In this document: positions 1 through 10,069 of the stretch, in pieces
How the letters are laid out: the number at the start of each line of letters is the position of its first letter
How positions within the stretch are numbered: the stretch's first letter is position 1
Assembly (NCBI GenBank): GCA_022606135.1
Contig: JABYQN010000002.1
Span: 4,030,001-4,094,000 of the forward strand
Source: Fomes fomentarius
Taxonomy: Eukaryota > Basidiomycota > Agaricomycetes > Polyporales > Polyporaceae
Length of the DNA: 64,000 nt
Direction: 5' to 3'
Made by a program: the position numbers and the translations under genes
Notes under the pieces: generated by a model
Databases searched by the model: none
Told to the model about the DNA's origin: nothing
What the model saw: the letters and a program-made list of their open reading frames with translations, nothing else

Positions 1-560
1 AGTTCTTATATACACTGGTTGGGCGCCGGTGGGGCAGATTCCTGAACCCAAGTGTAGGGTCGATGCCTTTGATAGCATTTTTCGTAAGCTACCTGGTCAG
101 GCAGGCTGACAGATTGAGGTGCACAGTCCGAGACGCAGCGAATATCTGATCATAGCGGACGCTCGCTGTCGTACATGTTCTATTCATCCGGCGGGAGTTG
201 CATGTCACATACCTGTAGTTCCCTTGCGCGGATGAAGGTTAATATTACAAGAATGAAGCACTGACGGCAGACGACGAGCGAAGGCGCCAATCTAATAGTT
301 GAGCCTGGCAGAACTTGGCACTAGTACTTGTAACCGCTCTGCAACATTCATCATGCAGTAGTGTCTGCGGGGCCTCTAAGCACGGGGCCTTAAGTAGTTG
401 TGGTCGAGCGCGGTCCACCGGGGCGCCTGGTCATGTTGGAGTTCAAAGAATACGACATGCAAGTTGACGAGCGGATGCTACTTAGTGCTTCCGACTGTGA
501 ACCCTGGTCAGCAACACCGCATTAGTGCCAGCTTCAATAGGAAGGTGTGTAAGGAGGACG
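1..560 (-). repeat. Truncated third copy of the secreted-protein gene's upstream region
   Basis: The first 300 bases match, with many substitutions, the upstream region of the cysteine-rich secreted gene at 56960-57240 in the same orientation. They share a TATATAAG-type box read on the minus strand (5-12 here), the block around 'catgtcacatac' and the 'gaagcactgac' block. Weaker similarity continues near 430-480 (compare 57430-57460). Because this is the promoter side, a third paralogue of the secreted gene should lie on the minus strand just left of the window. Its coding part is not visible, so only the promoter fragment is claimed. Confidence 0.6.
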
Positions 561-1729
561 TAGTGACTGTCCAGTCGAATGGCGTAGTGATATAGGCACC
601 CAGCGGTCGAAAAACAGCAGGCGGCACATGGTTCTTAGCGATGTAGATGGCGTATGAGAAGGTGCGATGCTGGTAGGTGAGCGTGTTGTATGTGTCAACG
701 TTGAATTGAGCGGACACCTTCAACCCCTCACGTGTATTGCGAATGATTGAAGGTGGAACATTCTGCGAGAATGGGAGATGCGATGGGTTGCCGGTTTTCG
801 CTTCTGCATCTGGGCGCGGATATTGAGAGAGGTGAGCAGGAGACAACCGAGATATGCGCGCAGGAACTAACGTTGGTCTGGTGCCTCTACAGATGCGTCG
901 GTACTGTCGACGGTGTGCTCGTCCGTTGGTCACCTAGAGAGGTATTACCATCAGCACAGATCTATGAATTTAGCAACCTGTTGTTCGTCGTGATGATGTC
1001 CGACTTACCCCTCATGCTCCTAGTAAACCCAGGATGTTGGCACAAGACCCTCCACGCGGAGGGTCTTGGTATGAGACTCTGTTGTTCTGGAGCTTATTTT
1101 GTCCCAATCGCTAAGGTCTCCGGTTCGAACCCCAGCGTATCATCACTCCTACACAGATACATTCGCGGATGCATCCGTAGAGGTTGGGATCCCCTGCGGA
1201 TGCGTCTGCTATCCTGACTCTGCTCGCTCCGAAGCTAACCAAGTTCTGTCTTCTGTGCAGCGCATCGTCCCTCAGGACTTCCGACTCCGGAGTGTGTGTG
1301 CTTACGCGCTTCAGTGATGGCCAACCATTCATCGTATTGCATCTCCCAGGCGGGGATACGTACCATGTCGGTGTTCAGCTAGGGAGTCGAATGCCAGATG
1401 CGGTGTAGCCTGAAGTCAGAGGAACTGAGAAACAACCGTTACAACTTACTGCATGAGCTGGGGCGCTTTCTCACGTCTGGCGTCTGCACCACGTGAATCC
1501 ATAGATCTGGATCTGTTCGACCGCCACGTCAGGAACTTGAAGACTCCGAAGAGTGGGCAGAACTTTCATGAATGCAAGGCAGGGTCCTGAAACTTATTGC
1601 GTAAGACATTCTATTCTCCTCAGCTGTGAGTACCTATCAATCTGATCTGAGCAGGTCAGAGTTGACCGCCGTGACTCGATCCACAGTGACAAACATGACA
1701 CTATTTAGTAGTACAGTGGTACAGACTCG
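561..1729. other. Intergenic, no gene recognised
   Basis: I see no credible coding region. It contains a perfect 11-bp hairpin (1043-1068) and a tRNA T-arm-like string near 1120-1137 without the rest of a tRNA. Short open frames here have no family motif and no consistent splice structure. Confidence 0.4.
1043..1068. repeat. Perfect 11-bp inverted repeat (hairpin)
   Basis: CAAGACCCTCC (1043-1053) and GGAGGGTCTTG (1058-1068) are exact reverse complements around a 4-nt spacer (acgc). It lies in non-coding sequence, and no function can be assigned. Confidence 0.75.
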
Positions 1730-2944
1730 TCAAGCTTCACGCCTGACGTTTGCCTGCGTGAAAGACTTCACCGTCTCCAAGAAAGACTCCGGCGCATTTG
1801 GATTTATAAACCCCTTGAAATTCTCCATCGTGATTGCCGCTACCTTCCCGGCACGGGCGAACATCTTCTCCTCCCATACAGCAACCGCCTTCTCCCTCTC
1901 CTCGTCATGCTTTCCCTCAGCGATTGCCTCTGCGAGCACAAGGCCGAGCTCCAGCCCGTCAAGCATCGCGAGGTTTGCGCCAGCACCAGCGAATGGGCCC
2001 ATGAGATGAGCAGCGTCGCCCACAATGGTCACACCGGGAACGTGGTCCCATCGGTGGCCGACAGGAAGGTAGAAGAGCGAGCGGTGGTATATCGCGTTAT
2101 CGTCGCAGTTCTCGATCAACTTGCGCATCCACGGCGCCCAGTCTTTGAAGATCTCGAGTATCGCCTTCCTAGCCTCGTTCGGCTCCCCCGGCGTCGTCCA
2201 TTCGATAGGACTGCTGTGCCACGCATAGGCGCGGATACGGCCGTCGCCGTTCTTCTGTGCACCGAACGCCTTTAATTCCTGGGGGGCGTATACGGTGCCC
2301 TCTCCGACCGCCTCCCGCACGTCTTGCATCTCGGGACGCGCGGCCACCTCGGGAGAGAGGGAGATCTCCGTTCCACATAGGCCGTGATAGGTGGGCGTCG
2401 CGGGGGAAACAAGGGGCCGAACACGAGAGAATGCTCCGTCCGCGCCGATGAGGACGTCGCTGACGACGGTAAAGCCGTTCGCGAAAGTGAGCTCGTGCTG
2501 CCCGTTTCCGAGCGGACGGACGGAGGAGAGCGCGTGTCCCCATTTGACGGCGCCGGGAGGGGCAGCATCGAGGAGTATCTTGCGAAGGACGCTCCGGTCG
2601 ATTTCAGGACGAGCGTCGAGTGGGTTGCGCTGGTCCTCGGGCTCTGCGGGTTTGTAGAGCAGGACCTTCCCGCTCTTGTCGCAGATCTTGAACTCGTCAG
2701 CGTCGGCACGAGAGTGACGCTTGAACGCATCTTCGAGCCCGTTCTCGCGCAGCGCGCGCTGGCCGCTGTCGTGACCGAGATCAAGGATGCCGCCAAGGTG
2801 AGCTCGGGAGTTGAACCCGGCCTCGCGTTCGTAGAGTGTGGCGGGAACTCCGTGACGATGAAGCGTGAGAAGCAAAACGAGGCCTGCGGGTCCGCCTCCG
2901 ATGATAGCGATGTGTGGTTGAGTCGTGGAGGCTGAGGAAGTCAT
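1730..2944 (-). CDS. FAD-dependent monooxygenase (TetX / salicylate-hydroxylase-like)
   Basis: Uninterrupted 404-aa frame. It starts at the Met of MTSSASTTQ, just before a Rossmann nucleotide-binding motif, IAIIGGGPAGL (about residues 12-22). The second flavin-monooxygenase signature, DVLIGADGAFSRVR, lies near 160-175. The FAD-ribityl motif GDAAHLMGPFAGAGANLAMLD lies near 310-330. Length and motif order fit the FAD_binding_3 class A flavoprotein monooxygenases, which use NAD(P)H and O2 to hydroxylate small aromatic or polyketide-like substrates. The YER after the first strand and the GAGAN/MLDGLELG region resemble TetX-type enzymes more than phenol hydroxylases. No signal peptide is seen, so it is probably cytosolic. 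The neighbour 2.1 kb to the left of its start is an MFS transporter on the opposite strand, and a joint detoxification role is only a guess. The substrate is unknown. Confidence 0.9.
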   Translation of the reverse strand: MTSSASTTQPHIAIIGGGPAGLVLLLTLHRHGVPATLYEREAGFNSRAHLGGILDLGHDSGQRALRENGLEDAFKRHSRADADEFKICDKSGKVLLYKPAEPEDQRNPLDARPEIDRSVLRKILLDAAPPGAVKWGHALSSVRPLGNGQHELTFANGFTVVSDVLIGADGAFSRVRPLVSPATPTYHGLCGTEISLSPEVAARPEMQDVREAVGEGTVYAPQELKAFGAQKNGDGRIRAYAWHSSPIEWTTPGEPNEARKAILEIFKDWAPWMRKLIENCDDNAIYHRSLFYLPVGHRWDHVPGVTIVGDAAHLMGPFAGAGANLAMLDGLELGLVLAEAIAEGKHDEEREKAVAVWEEKMFARAGKVAAITMENFKGFINPNAPESFLETVKSFTQANVRREA

Positions 2945-5090
2945 GACCTACGGATGGTCGATGAGCATGTGCGTACTACCGTTGTACTTGTAGGATGTCA
3001 AGGACTCACTGATAAGTTGATACGAGCTGTGTGCAGGCGAGTACTTGAATCTGTCCCCGTCCTCGCATCTATGCAGCTGCTTTTAAGTCTCAAGTTCGGC
3101 AGACGCAGTCCTGACGCAGTCTGTCAGCGAACGTACGCTCTCGGCTCGGCTCGGATCCTACACAACTGACCTCCTGTGTGCGTTCGGCCGGCCGTTCTAC
3201 TATGCACGCTTCAGGATGATCGCGCTTCAGAATGATCGCAGCACAAGACAATCATGGGATAGATCATTGCCCTGCGCAACCGGGATACACTTTGGACGAT
3301 ACTGGTATACTACAAGGACGTCAGAGCACAGCGGCAAGAGCACTCCGGGATTCCTGTCTCGGACCTTGGGACCCAGTGAAAAAAAAAAAACGGTCCGCGC
3401 GGCTCTGGCCTGGTACGCCACCTGTCCAGCGATCCGCAGACATCCGCAGGAATATCGCCGATGAGGTCGCTCACGCCAGGTGCGGAACACTTGTCCTGGA
3501 CATGCTTCGCTCCTCGCACTTCTCGAGCACGTCCGGACACCGCATCATGATCGTGTGGTCGTGCTCAGACACGGCCGCAGTTGCTTCTGCGCCTGCGCTT
3601 GGTGTCCGGAACATGATGTCGTTATTAAGGGGGGTCAGAGTGTCGAATAATCGATTTGGAAGTCTTCGACAGAATTGCTTCGGATTTGTTCAGGAATCCG
3701 GCGCTTAGAGCGATTCAGAGGATCCATGCTCGATTCTCAAAAGCGACTCAGGAGGCGCTTCTGTGAATCTGAATCGCGGATTCTGGCTACACCAACCGTT
3801 GCATACCTGATATATCACTTACTGGATGTTCGCCTACAGCGTTATACAAAACGAACAGGGTGGTTTTGTGATATATCACGAACCCCCTGCCAGCTCCGAG
3901 AGCCGCTCTAGGAGCTTCCTTATTTGGCAGGCAGCCCTCCGGGTGCCTTGATATCAGTAGATTGATCTGATCTACTGGCTTATCTCTTTAGATAGTAGGC
4001 TAATCTCATCTATTCCCATCAATTCCCGCCCCGCGCGTTTGGGCGCTTATTGCTCGCGCGCCATGATCGTACGCGACCGGGGTTACCACGTCATTTCCAC
4101 CGTATTCCACCTCGCTTTTAGCACCGTGGGGCGTGCAAGCGCTCTTAACTGCGGTGAAGGAATATTGGCAACCTGCCTACTCATGATGAAGAATTTGATG
4201 TTTCTCAAGGTATATCTCCTGCCATCCGTGGGGCCCCCCAACTTCAACAAACGCACGGTGCGTTGATGTGATGAAAAATGTTGAGTATGCGAAGACTACT
4301 GACACCACTAACCGCTACCATGCTTGTTCCAGGATTTGAATCAGAGTAAACGGATAGGAATTGAAGGAGCTAGTGTAGAAGGAAGTGCAGGGTGCAGTGG
4401 GTGAGGAGGGATGTTTCCATATTAGGCCAAGAAGGCGCGGGCATGATCCAACGAAGCCGCCGAGTCGGTGTGACATACCCTATAAGGAGCGGCTCAAAGT
4501 GTTTAGGCGCACGTCGCGTTACACCCCGTTACGGCCTCTGTGACTGTGACTGTGACTGAGGGCAAATAGTGGCGGAGCGGAGCCCTGTGTGACGCGAAGT
4601 ATGCTACCAGTGGTCCGGAGGAGTCCGAGAGTCGCTGAGTACCAGACAACTTGCACGAGGTCAGTGTCCGTCAGTCTTACAACCTCTATGCAGAATGTGG
4701 CTGATCCTTCCCGCCATTCTTTCTACGGGTAATATCTTGTGCACGAACGTGATTGTCAAAATTCGAACTTTACGAGACAGTGGTATTCTAACCGTGCTCC
4801 TTGTCTTCTCACCTAGTACCGCCGAAATTTGAAGACGACTCCAATCATAGCATACGTCTCCCACAACAGATTATCTCACTGCGCCAGGCGAATAGGATCA
4901 CTTGACGGCTCCCCGACTCCCTGTGGTATACGAACGCACGTCCCATGATCCCTTTGGAGCGCGAAAGAAGCCAATTTCTCACATGTCATCTCGTAAAGCC
5001 AGCGACTACACGGTACTGCAACTGGCGTATAAGACGCACTTTGACCGCTCTCATGGGCCCACGGATCTCTAACTCATCGCCCAGTTCTCC
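2945..5090. other. Divergent intergenic region between monooxygenase and MFS transporter
   Basis: About 2.1 kb between the divergently transcribed monooxygenase and transporter. I see no supported gene. It contains an A-tract (3379-3390) and two copies of 'gatatatcac' near 3809 and 3871. Short open frames lack family motifs. Confidence 0.4.
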
Positions 5091-7539
5091 ATGCCGTTCG
5101 GGATTGTAGGTGCGAGTAAAACCACGGATAGCCCTGTGTGTTCGCCCTCACGCCGACTTGTCTTTCAGAAGACCATCTTTTGGAGAATGTTCCTGGTACC
5201 GGTCTGCTGTCCGACCAAGGAATCGTGCACGGTCATTCGGTGGCGATCGACGAAGCGAAGAATTTGAAGCGAGGAACGGGGAAGGATGCCCACGTCGTGC
5301 TGATCCCGCAACCGTCTGACGACCCTCGAGATCCGTCAGTCGAACCCTCCTCCCCCTCCTCCTATGATCTTCCGGAGGTCACTGTCTGACTGCTCCTCGA
5401 GGCAGGTTGAATTGGCCGAGATGGAAGAAGGAAGCATGTTTCTGGACGCTGTACGTACCTCCTATCTCTGATTCCAATCCATATCGCTCAGAGATACTGT
5501 CGACATAGCGCCTTCGCTGCGAGTCTCGATGGCGCACTATCACCGATGGTTGGACCGGGTTATGTCCTCTTGGCGAAGCAGTTCGACGTATCCGTCGATA
5601 ATGTGACGTCCTCATTTGGGTTCATCCTCCTAGGTTTGGGCATATTCATGTATGTCAACCTCTCTTCACTCACGGTCGTACGATCTGAGATGAATGTTGT
5701 ACGAAGGCTTGCGCAAAACGCTCTTGCTGTGAAATTCGGCCATCGGATCGTCTACTTGGCATCCGTATCTTTGGTATGTCAACGTGCTTATAATCACAGG
5801 GTGAATAGTTGAGCTAAGGCACACTAGATGTTTATTTCATGCATCTGGTGCGCGCTGAGCCCGAACCTGGCATCCATCCGGGCCTCGCGTCTCTTCCAAG
5901 GCTTTGGCATGTCCGCACTACAGAGGTACGTCGGCTGCGGTGAGCAGTGGGCACCAGAGATATAACGAGGTTGCAGTCTCGTGGCCTCGACCCTCGAGCA
6001 GATCTACTAGTATGTAATCCTGTCGAGTTGTGCCAAAATATTTACTCACGCGATGACGCAGCGTCCACGAACGAGGCTCGCGCTCTGTGATTTGGAGTTT
6101 CGCGATCATGGCTGGGATCACTCTGTAAGCCTATTCCACCATTGACCAGACGTGAACCACACTCCTAATGTACGTGTTTGTTTCAGGGGTCCCTTGATAT
6201 GCAGCTATGTCATCCAGAATCTGTCTTGGCAGTTCGGTTTCTGGTTCGTGAGCATCCCGCTCGGACTGACTGTCATCGCAGTATTCTTCTTCGTCCCCGA
6301 GGTGAGCGCTCTTCCTCCAGTCTCTGCTATGTGAATCTCTTGATCTTGTGTCACCAGACGACTTTCGATCGCGAAGCGGCCTTGAATCAGGCCAAGAAGA
6401 ATACAAGCGACAGGAGTAGTGTCGAGAAGTCGCTGTCAGAGGTCGATGTCGAGAGCGACGACCATGCATCTCAGATTCCACAACCTACCTACATTTCTCA
6501 ACTCAAAGTATGGCATGGAACGTTCACAGACGAAAGCTTGTGGAGGACGTTCCTGAGGCCGTTCCCCTTCCTTCTGTCGCCAGTGGTATGTATGAGCGCC
6601 ACGTTTTCTCTGCCCTCGAGTGCTGACTTGGGGTTAGACGTGGTTCCTATTCCTTGCACATGGCCTGCAGACCGTTTGGCTTAGTGAGTTGGTTCTATTC
6701 GGTTCGCACAAGCTTATCAAGCAATATTCATTCATTGTCCGCACAGGCCTCGTTCCATTGTGTTCATCGACGATCTTCACATTGGAATACAACTTCAACG
6801 CTGCACAAATCGTTCGTATCTCGAGTGTTTCAAGCCTCTATACCTCTGTTCATCGCACTTTGTTTGCTCTTCAGGGTCTCACCAATCTCGGTGGCATCGT
6901 CGGGATCGTTCTCGCGATGCTAGTCACGGGCCCACTCAACGACTACGGCGTGGTGTGGATGTCGAAGCGCAACGGGGGCATATACGAGCCAGAGTTCAGA
7001 CTGGTCTTCATGATCAGCATGCTCTTCGGTGTCTTCGGGTATGTCGGGTGGGCCGTTGGGAACGACCACCGCATGCCCTGGATAGGTGCAGTTGCATGCA
7101 TCACGTAGGTTCACTTTGCATCCTGTCCAATTGAATCCGTCTACTGAAAGTTTCTGTTACACGGACTAGGATGCTGAATTTTAGCATGGTCGTCTCCGGC
7201 TCCGCCGCAGTCACATACCTACTCGACACCCATCGCGCGAACGCGCTGCACATCCTCGCGCTCAGCAACTTCGGGAAGAACATGGTTCTCTACGCCTCGA
7301 CATTCTTCGCGAATGGCATGGTCCTCAGCCGCGGCGTCAAGGTCTCGCTCCTCATTCTGGGCGGATGCCAGGCTTTCTGCTGGCTCGCGTCTGTGCCGAT
7401 GTACATCTATGGGAAGCGTGTGCGGTCATTTGTGAGTGTTGCCATGTACGATGCGAGCTCTGTTGAAACGAATTGAGTGCTAACTGAACCGCTGGAGATT
7501 GCTCGTCATCCTCAGTTGTTCGAGGGTGGCCGTGCTTGA
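5091..7539 (+). CDS. MFS transporter, 15 exons, intact
   Basis: Proposed exons are 5091-5109, 5169-5334, 5406-5450, 5509-5649, 5707-5773, 5828-5925, 5977-6009, 6062-6124, 6187-6301, 6358-6585, 6638-6683, 6747-6811, 6875-7104, 7170-7431 and 7498-7539. They sum to 1620 nt, which is 539 aa with no internal stop. The N-terminal DPRDPLNWPRWKK motif is typical of fungal drug:H+ antiporter-like MFS proteins. Further along come a GHRIVYLAS loop after the second helix, SRLFQGFGMSAL, an LEQIYYVHERGSRS loop and ITLGPLICSYVIQ. A hydrophilic central loop around ESDDHASQIPQPTYISQ separates the two helix bundles, and the protein ends IARHPQLFEGGRA. It should be a plasma-membrane exporter of unknown substrate. 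The first 19-nt exon is the least certain part. The intron at 6812 uses a GTTCGT donor. Confidence 0.85.
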
Positions 7540-7834
7540 GGAGAATCACCGATACTTACTTAGTCAAACACGGAAGAGATGTAGTAAGAAGTGCCGCCAC
7601 GGATGTCCTTTTTCCTAGCCTTCTACACGATGGCGAAACGGCCGGGGATCAGGTTCATACTCCTGATAGAACTTCGCAGTGCGATTAGCTCTGCGCGCTA
7701 TGAAAGCTGGCAGAGTCGTTACAATTCCTCCTAAGCGTGTGAACATCTCAGACGTCTCCTTGTTGAGGTATGCAGAATCTGCTTGAACCTACATCGACTA
7801 TAACGGTTGAGCGTCGTTTGCAACTGTGACGCGA
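7540..7834. other. Intergenic, nothing recognised
   Basis: About 300 bases between the MFS stop codon and the left edge of the duplicated block. No gene or repeat was identified. Confidence 0.4.
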
Positions 7835-9218
7835 CCACCATTTATGTTCATTGACTCATCTCCCTGGGCACAGCTGGTTACTATCCCCCTTCCCCACCGA
7901 CTCACCGTGTATCTTCCACTTCAGGTTCTTGCTTCAAGATGCAACTGATCGTTGTCGCAAACCATGGCCATGGACCAAAGGGACGTGGCAGTTTGAACGC
8001 CTAAATACATGGAATAGGCTTGAGTTTGAGCCCTATGCTTCTCAAGTTCGAACGTCCCGACATATGATCTCCGTCGACACACTGCGCACTGGTTTGGATG
8101 AAACGCCAAAGCCTTGGCAACACAAACTCAACTCACCTGTACGAGCAAGCTTGTTTCAGGAGTTCATGATTGGTGGATCATGGTTCATAGGACGCACAGC
8201 GCGTTCGTTCGTCTACATGCATGCCGTATCTTTCTTGCAAGGCTCGACGTGACGGTGAACCGCGGATCAATTATATTCATTCTCCAGGTTACGAGGCTCT
8301 GGCGCTCCGCCGACTCCACTTGCGTGATGAGCCGATGTACAGCGAACCTTCCGGCCGAATCTGACGTTAGTGAGCGCTGGATTGATTGATATTTTTTCTA
8401 GATTGGCATATAGCTCGCTCATACACCGCGGGCTCACCTGTCAGTGCTCCATTGTAATTCTACCCTTCACGCGCCCTGGCGAGCTGCGGGTATGTGACAT
8501 GTCACCACTGAGTCCCGCTGGGGAACCGCATGAATAGGACATGGTGGAGTGCGGGTGAGGATGTGTCGTATTCAATAGGCCGGAAGACCGCTACTTCTCC
8601 ATTGTACGTCTCAACCCGTCCAGTTGACACAATTACTATCTTGACCGCTGTCACGTCTTTACACTTGCACTCGGGCAGATGGTCCACCAGCGTCCAACTG
8701 GTTATAAAAACCCACTTCGCCCTTCCAAAGCATCAGCACCTCGAATTACTACCAGCAGCGTCGCCTTGAACTGCACTCCAATCACCGTTATCACTCTTGA
8801 TTCACCAATCACAATGCGCACCATCCAATCCCTTGTCCTCCTCCTGGCCGCTGCTGGCTCCGCTCTCGCCGCCACTGGCCCTCTGGCCCACAAGCGTGCC
8901 ACCGATGCCGCTCTCGACAACTGCAACAACCACATTGGTGACTGCTTCTCCAATGGTTCGTTCAGCTTTCCTCTTGACACCCCGACCGAGCTTCTCTCCT
9001 CCTCTTGACTACCCTACGGAACTATCTCCGTGGGTATCTGGAGCTGACCTAATCTCATACCAGGTTGCGCCGGCCAGTTCACCCCTCGGACACCATCGGA
9101 ACGTGCACCGCGGGCACGTTCAACGGCTGCCCGTGCGAGAAGTGCGGTGGCGGTCATGGCCACGTTGGAGGCTGCCAGGACAATGGGTGTGCGGGCGTCC
9201 AGGGGACGTGCACCCAAG
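7835..9218 (+). repeat. Locus A, inverted duplicate of 56440-57860
   Basis: Reads as the reverse complement of 56440-57860. Shared blocks include 'gactcatctccctggg' at the left edge (rc near 57820), 'cttctcaagttcgaacgtcccgaca' (8038-8062; rc near 57605-57650), 'gcccaccagcgtccaac'-like sequence before the TATA box, and exon 1 of the secreted gene. The match stops at about 9218, inside the secreted gene's second exon. From there sequence equivalent to 58480 onward follows in direct orientation. Relative to B this is an inversion junction that lacks the B segment at about 57860-58480. Confidence 0.8.
8703..8709 (+). promoter_or_regulatory. TATA box of the chimeric secreted ORF
   Basis: TATAAAA lies 105 bp before the ATG at 8814, in the duplicated upstream region. 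The paralogue at locus B carries TATATAAG at the matching place, so a functional core promoter is plausible. No transcript evidence is available. Confidence 0.55.
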
Positions 9219-9398
9219 GTCAGTTCCAAGGGAGAGGCGGCGGAAGGTTTTACGGAAGGGGCGGAGGAGCAGCTCGACGGGATCATTGGGAATCTGGATA
9301 ACCTGCTACACGATCTGGAGGAGAGGGCTTCGCGGGGAACCGGGGCAGAGATGGGGACCAAGGACGAGATAGAGGGGAGCGACGCTGCACAAAAGTGA
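8814..9398 (+). CDS. Chimeric secreted ORF: Cys-rich protein N-terminus fused to helical protein C-terminus
   Basis: Exons 8814-8955 and 9064-9398 total 477 nt, or 158 aa with no internal stop. Exon 1 encodes a signal peptide (MRTIQSLVLLLAAAGSALA) and a propeptide-like KR, nearly identical to the secreted gene at 56432-56867. The donor is GTTCGT, as in that paralogue. In exon 2 a 4-bp deletion near 9080 shifts the frame, so the cysteine-rich domain is replaced by a basic Ala/Arg-rich stretch (for example RAPRARSTAARARSAVAV). At about 9218 the sequence switches to the 3' end of the 107-aa gene found at 58323-58646. The shifted frame enters that gene's native frame (EEQLDGIIGNLDNLLHDLEE) and ends at its native stop. 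It could be a pseudogene with an open frame by chance, or a new secreted protein. No expression evidence exists here. Confidence 0.6.
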
Positions 9399-9549
9399 AC
9401 ACACTGAATTGAGTCGGACTTGTGTGCAGACGCAGTGTGTCCTGGATAATGGAGCGTGCTGCTTTTCGATTCCAGATTCCTCGTCAGAGCTCATGTTGAT
9501 GCATGCTCTTTAGGACCAGCTGTGTACTCGTTCAGCGTGGAGCTCCAAA

Positions 9550-9579
9550 CGAAGAACGAAGAACGAAGAACGAAGAACA
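9550..9579. repeat. (GAACGAA)n minisatellite
   Basis: About four tandem 7-bp units (cgaagaa) follow the helical gene's 3' end in locus A. The corresponding place in locus B (near 58797) has no array, so the expansion happened after duplication. Confidence 0.7.
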
Positions 9580-10069
9580 AGAACACACTGCACAGGTCAG
9601 GTAAGTGTTCTGACGATACCAACTCAGATCGCGCATCATTGAATTCGAGCACAAACGCACTGGCCGACGCACGCTAGGTTCCAGACACCTCTGTAGGATA
9701 GCCCTCTTCTTTCGTTCTTTCCGACATCGGAGACAGGAACTCGATGGGCGATCTCACCGCTATGCCTCAAGGAACGTCATGGCGAAGCTGAGAACCTGTA
9801 TGGCAATACAGGTGGGAGCACTAACGCCCACAATGTGCTTCTCGAGCGCGTCTGCACAGCTCGTGCCCATATCGCCTCGCCGATCGAGGCAAAACGAGTC
9901 CAAGCGATCCTACGATATCTATGATCTGCATGTCCGCATCAGTCGGCGTCACTCATGTCTACGGGGTATAATGCACGCAATCCGGATTGGGGATCACCTC
10001 ACGGTCTAGCCTGACTCGACCGTACTCTCCCCAATTCGTCGCCCTTTTCTCGACCTTGTTCAGCTTCGC

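Noticed and set aside
508..933. 141-aa minus-strand open frame
   Set aside because: No family motif, composition like random frames, and it lies partly over duplicated non-coding promoter sequence.
1108..1140. tRNA-like T-arm string (ggttcgaacccc)
   Set aside because: The stem next to the TTCGAAC loop does not pair beyond two bases, and no D-arm or acceptor stem is found upstream.
2384..2935. 183-aa plus-strand frame over the monooxygenase
   Set aside because: Antisense to an intact 404-aa FAD monooxygenase with all three family motifs.
9065..9301. Frame keeping the cysteine-rich domain in locus A
   Set aside because: It needs a frameshift relative to exon 1 (4-bp deletion), so the cysteine-rich form cannot be made from this copy.
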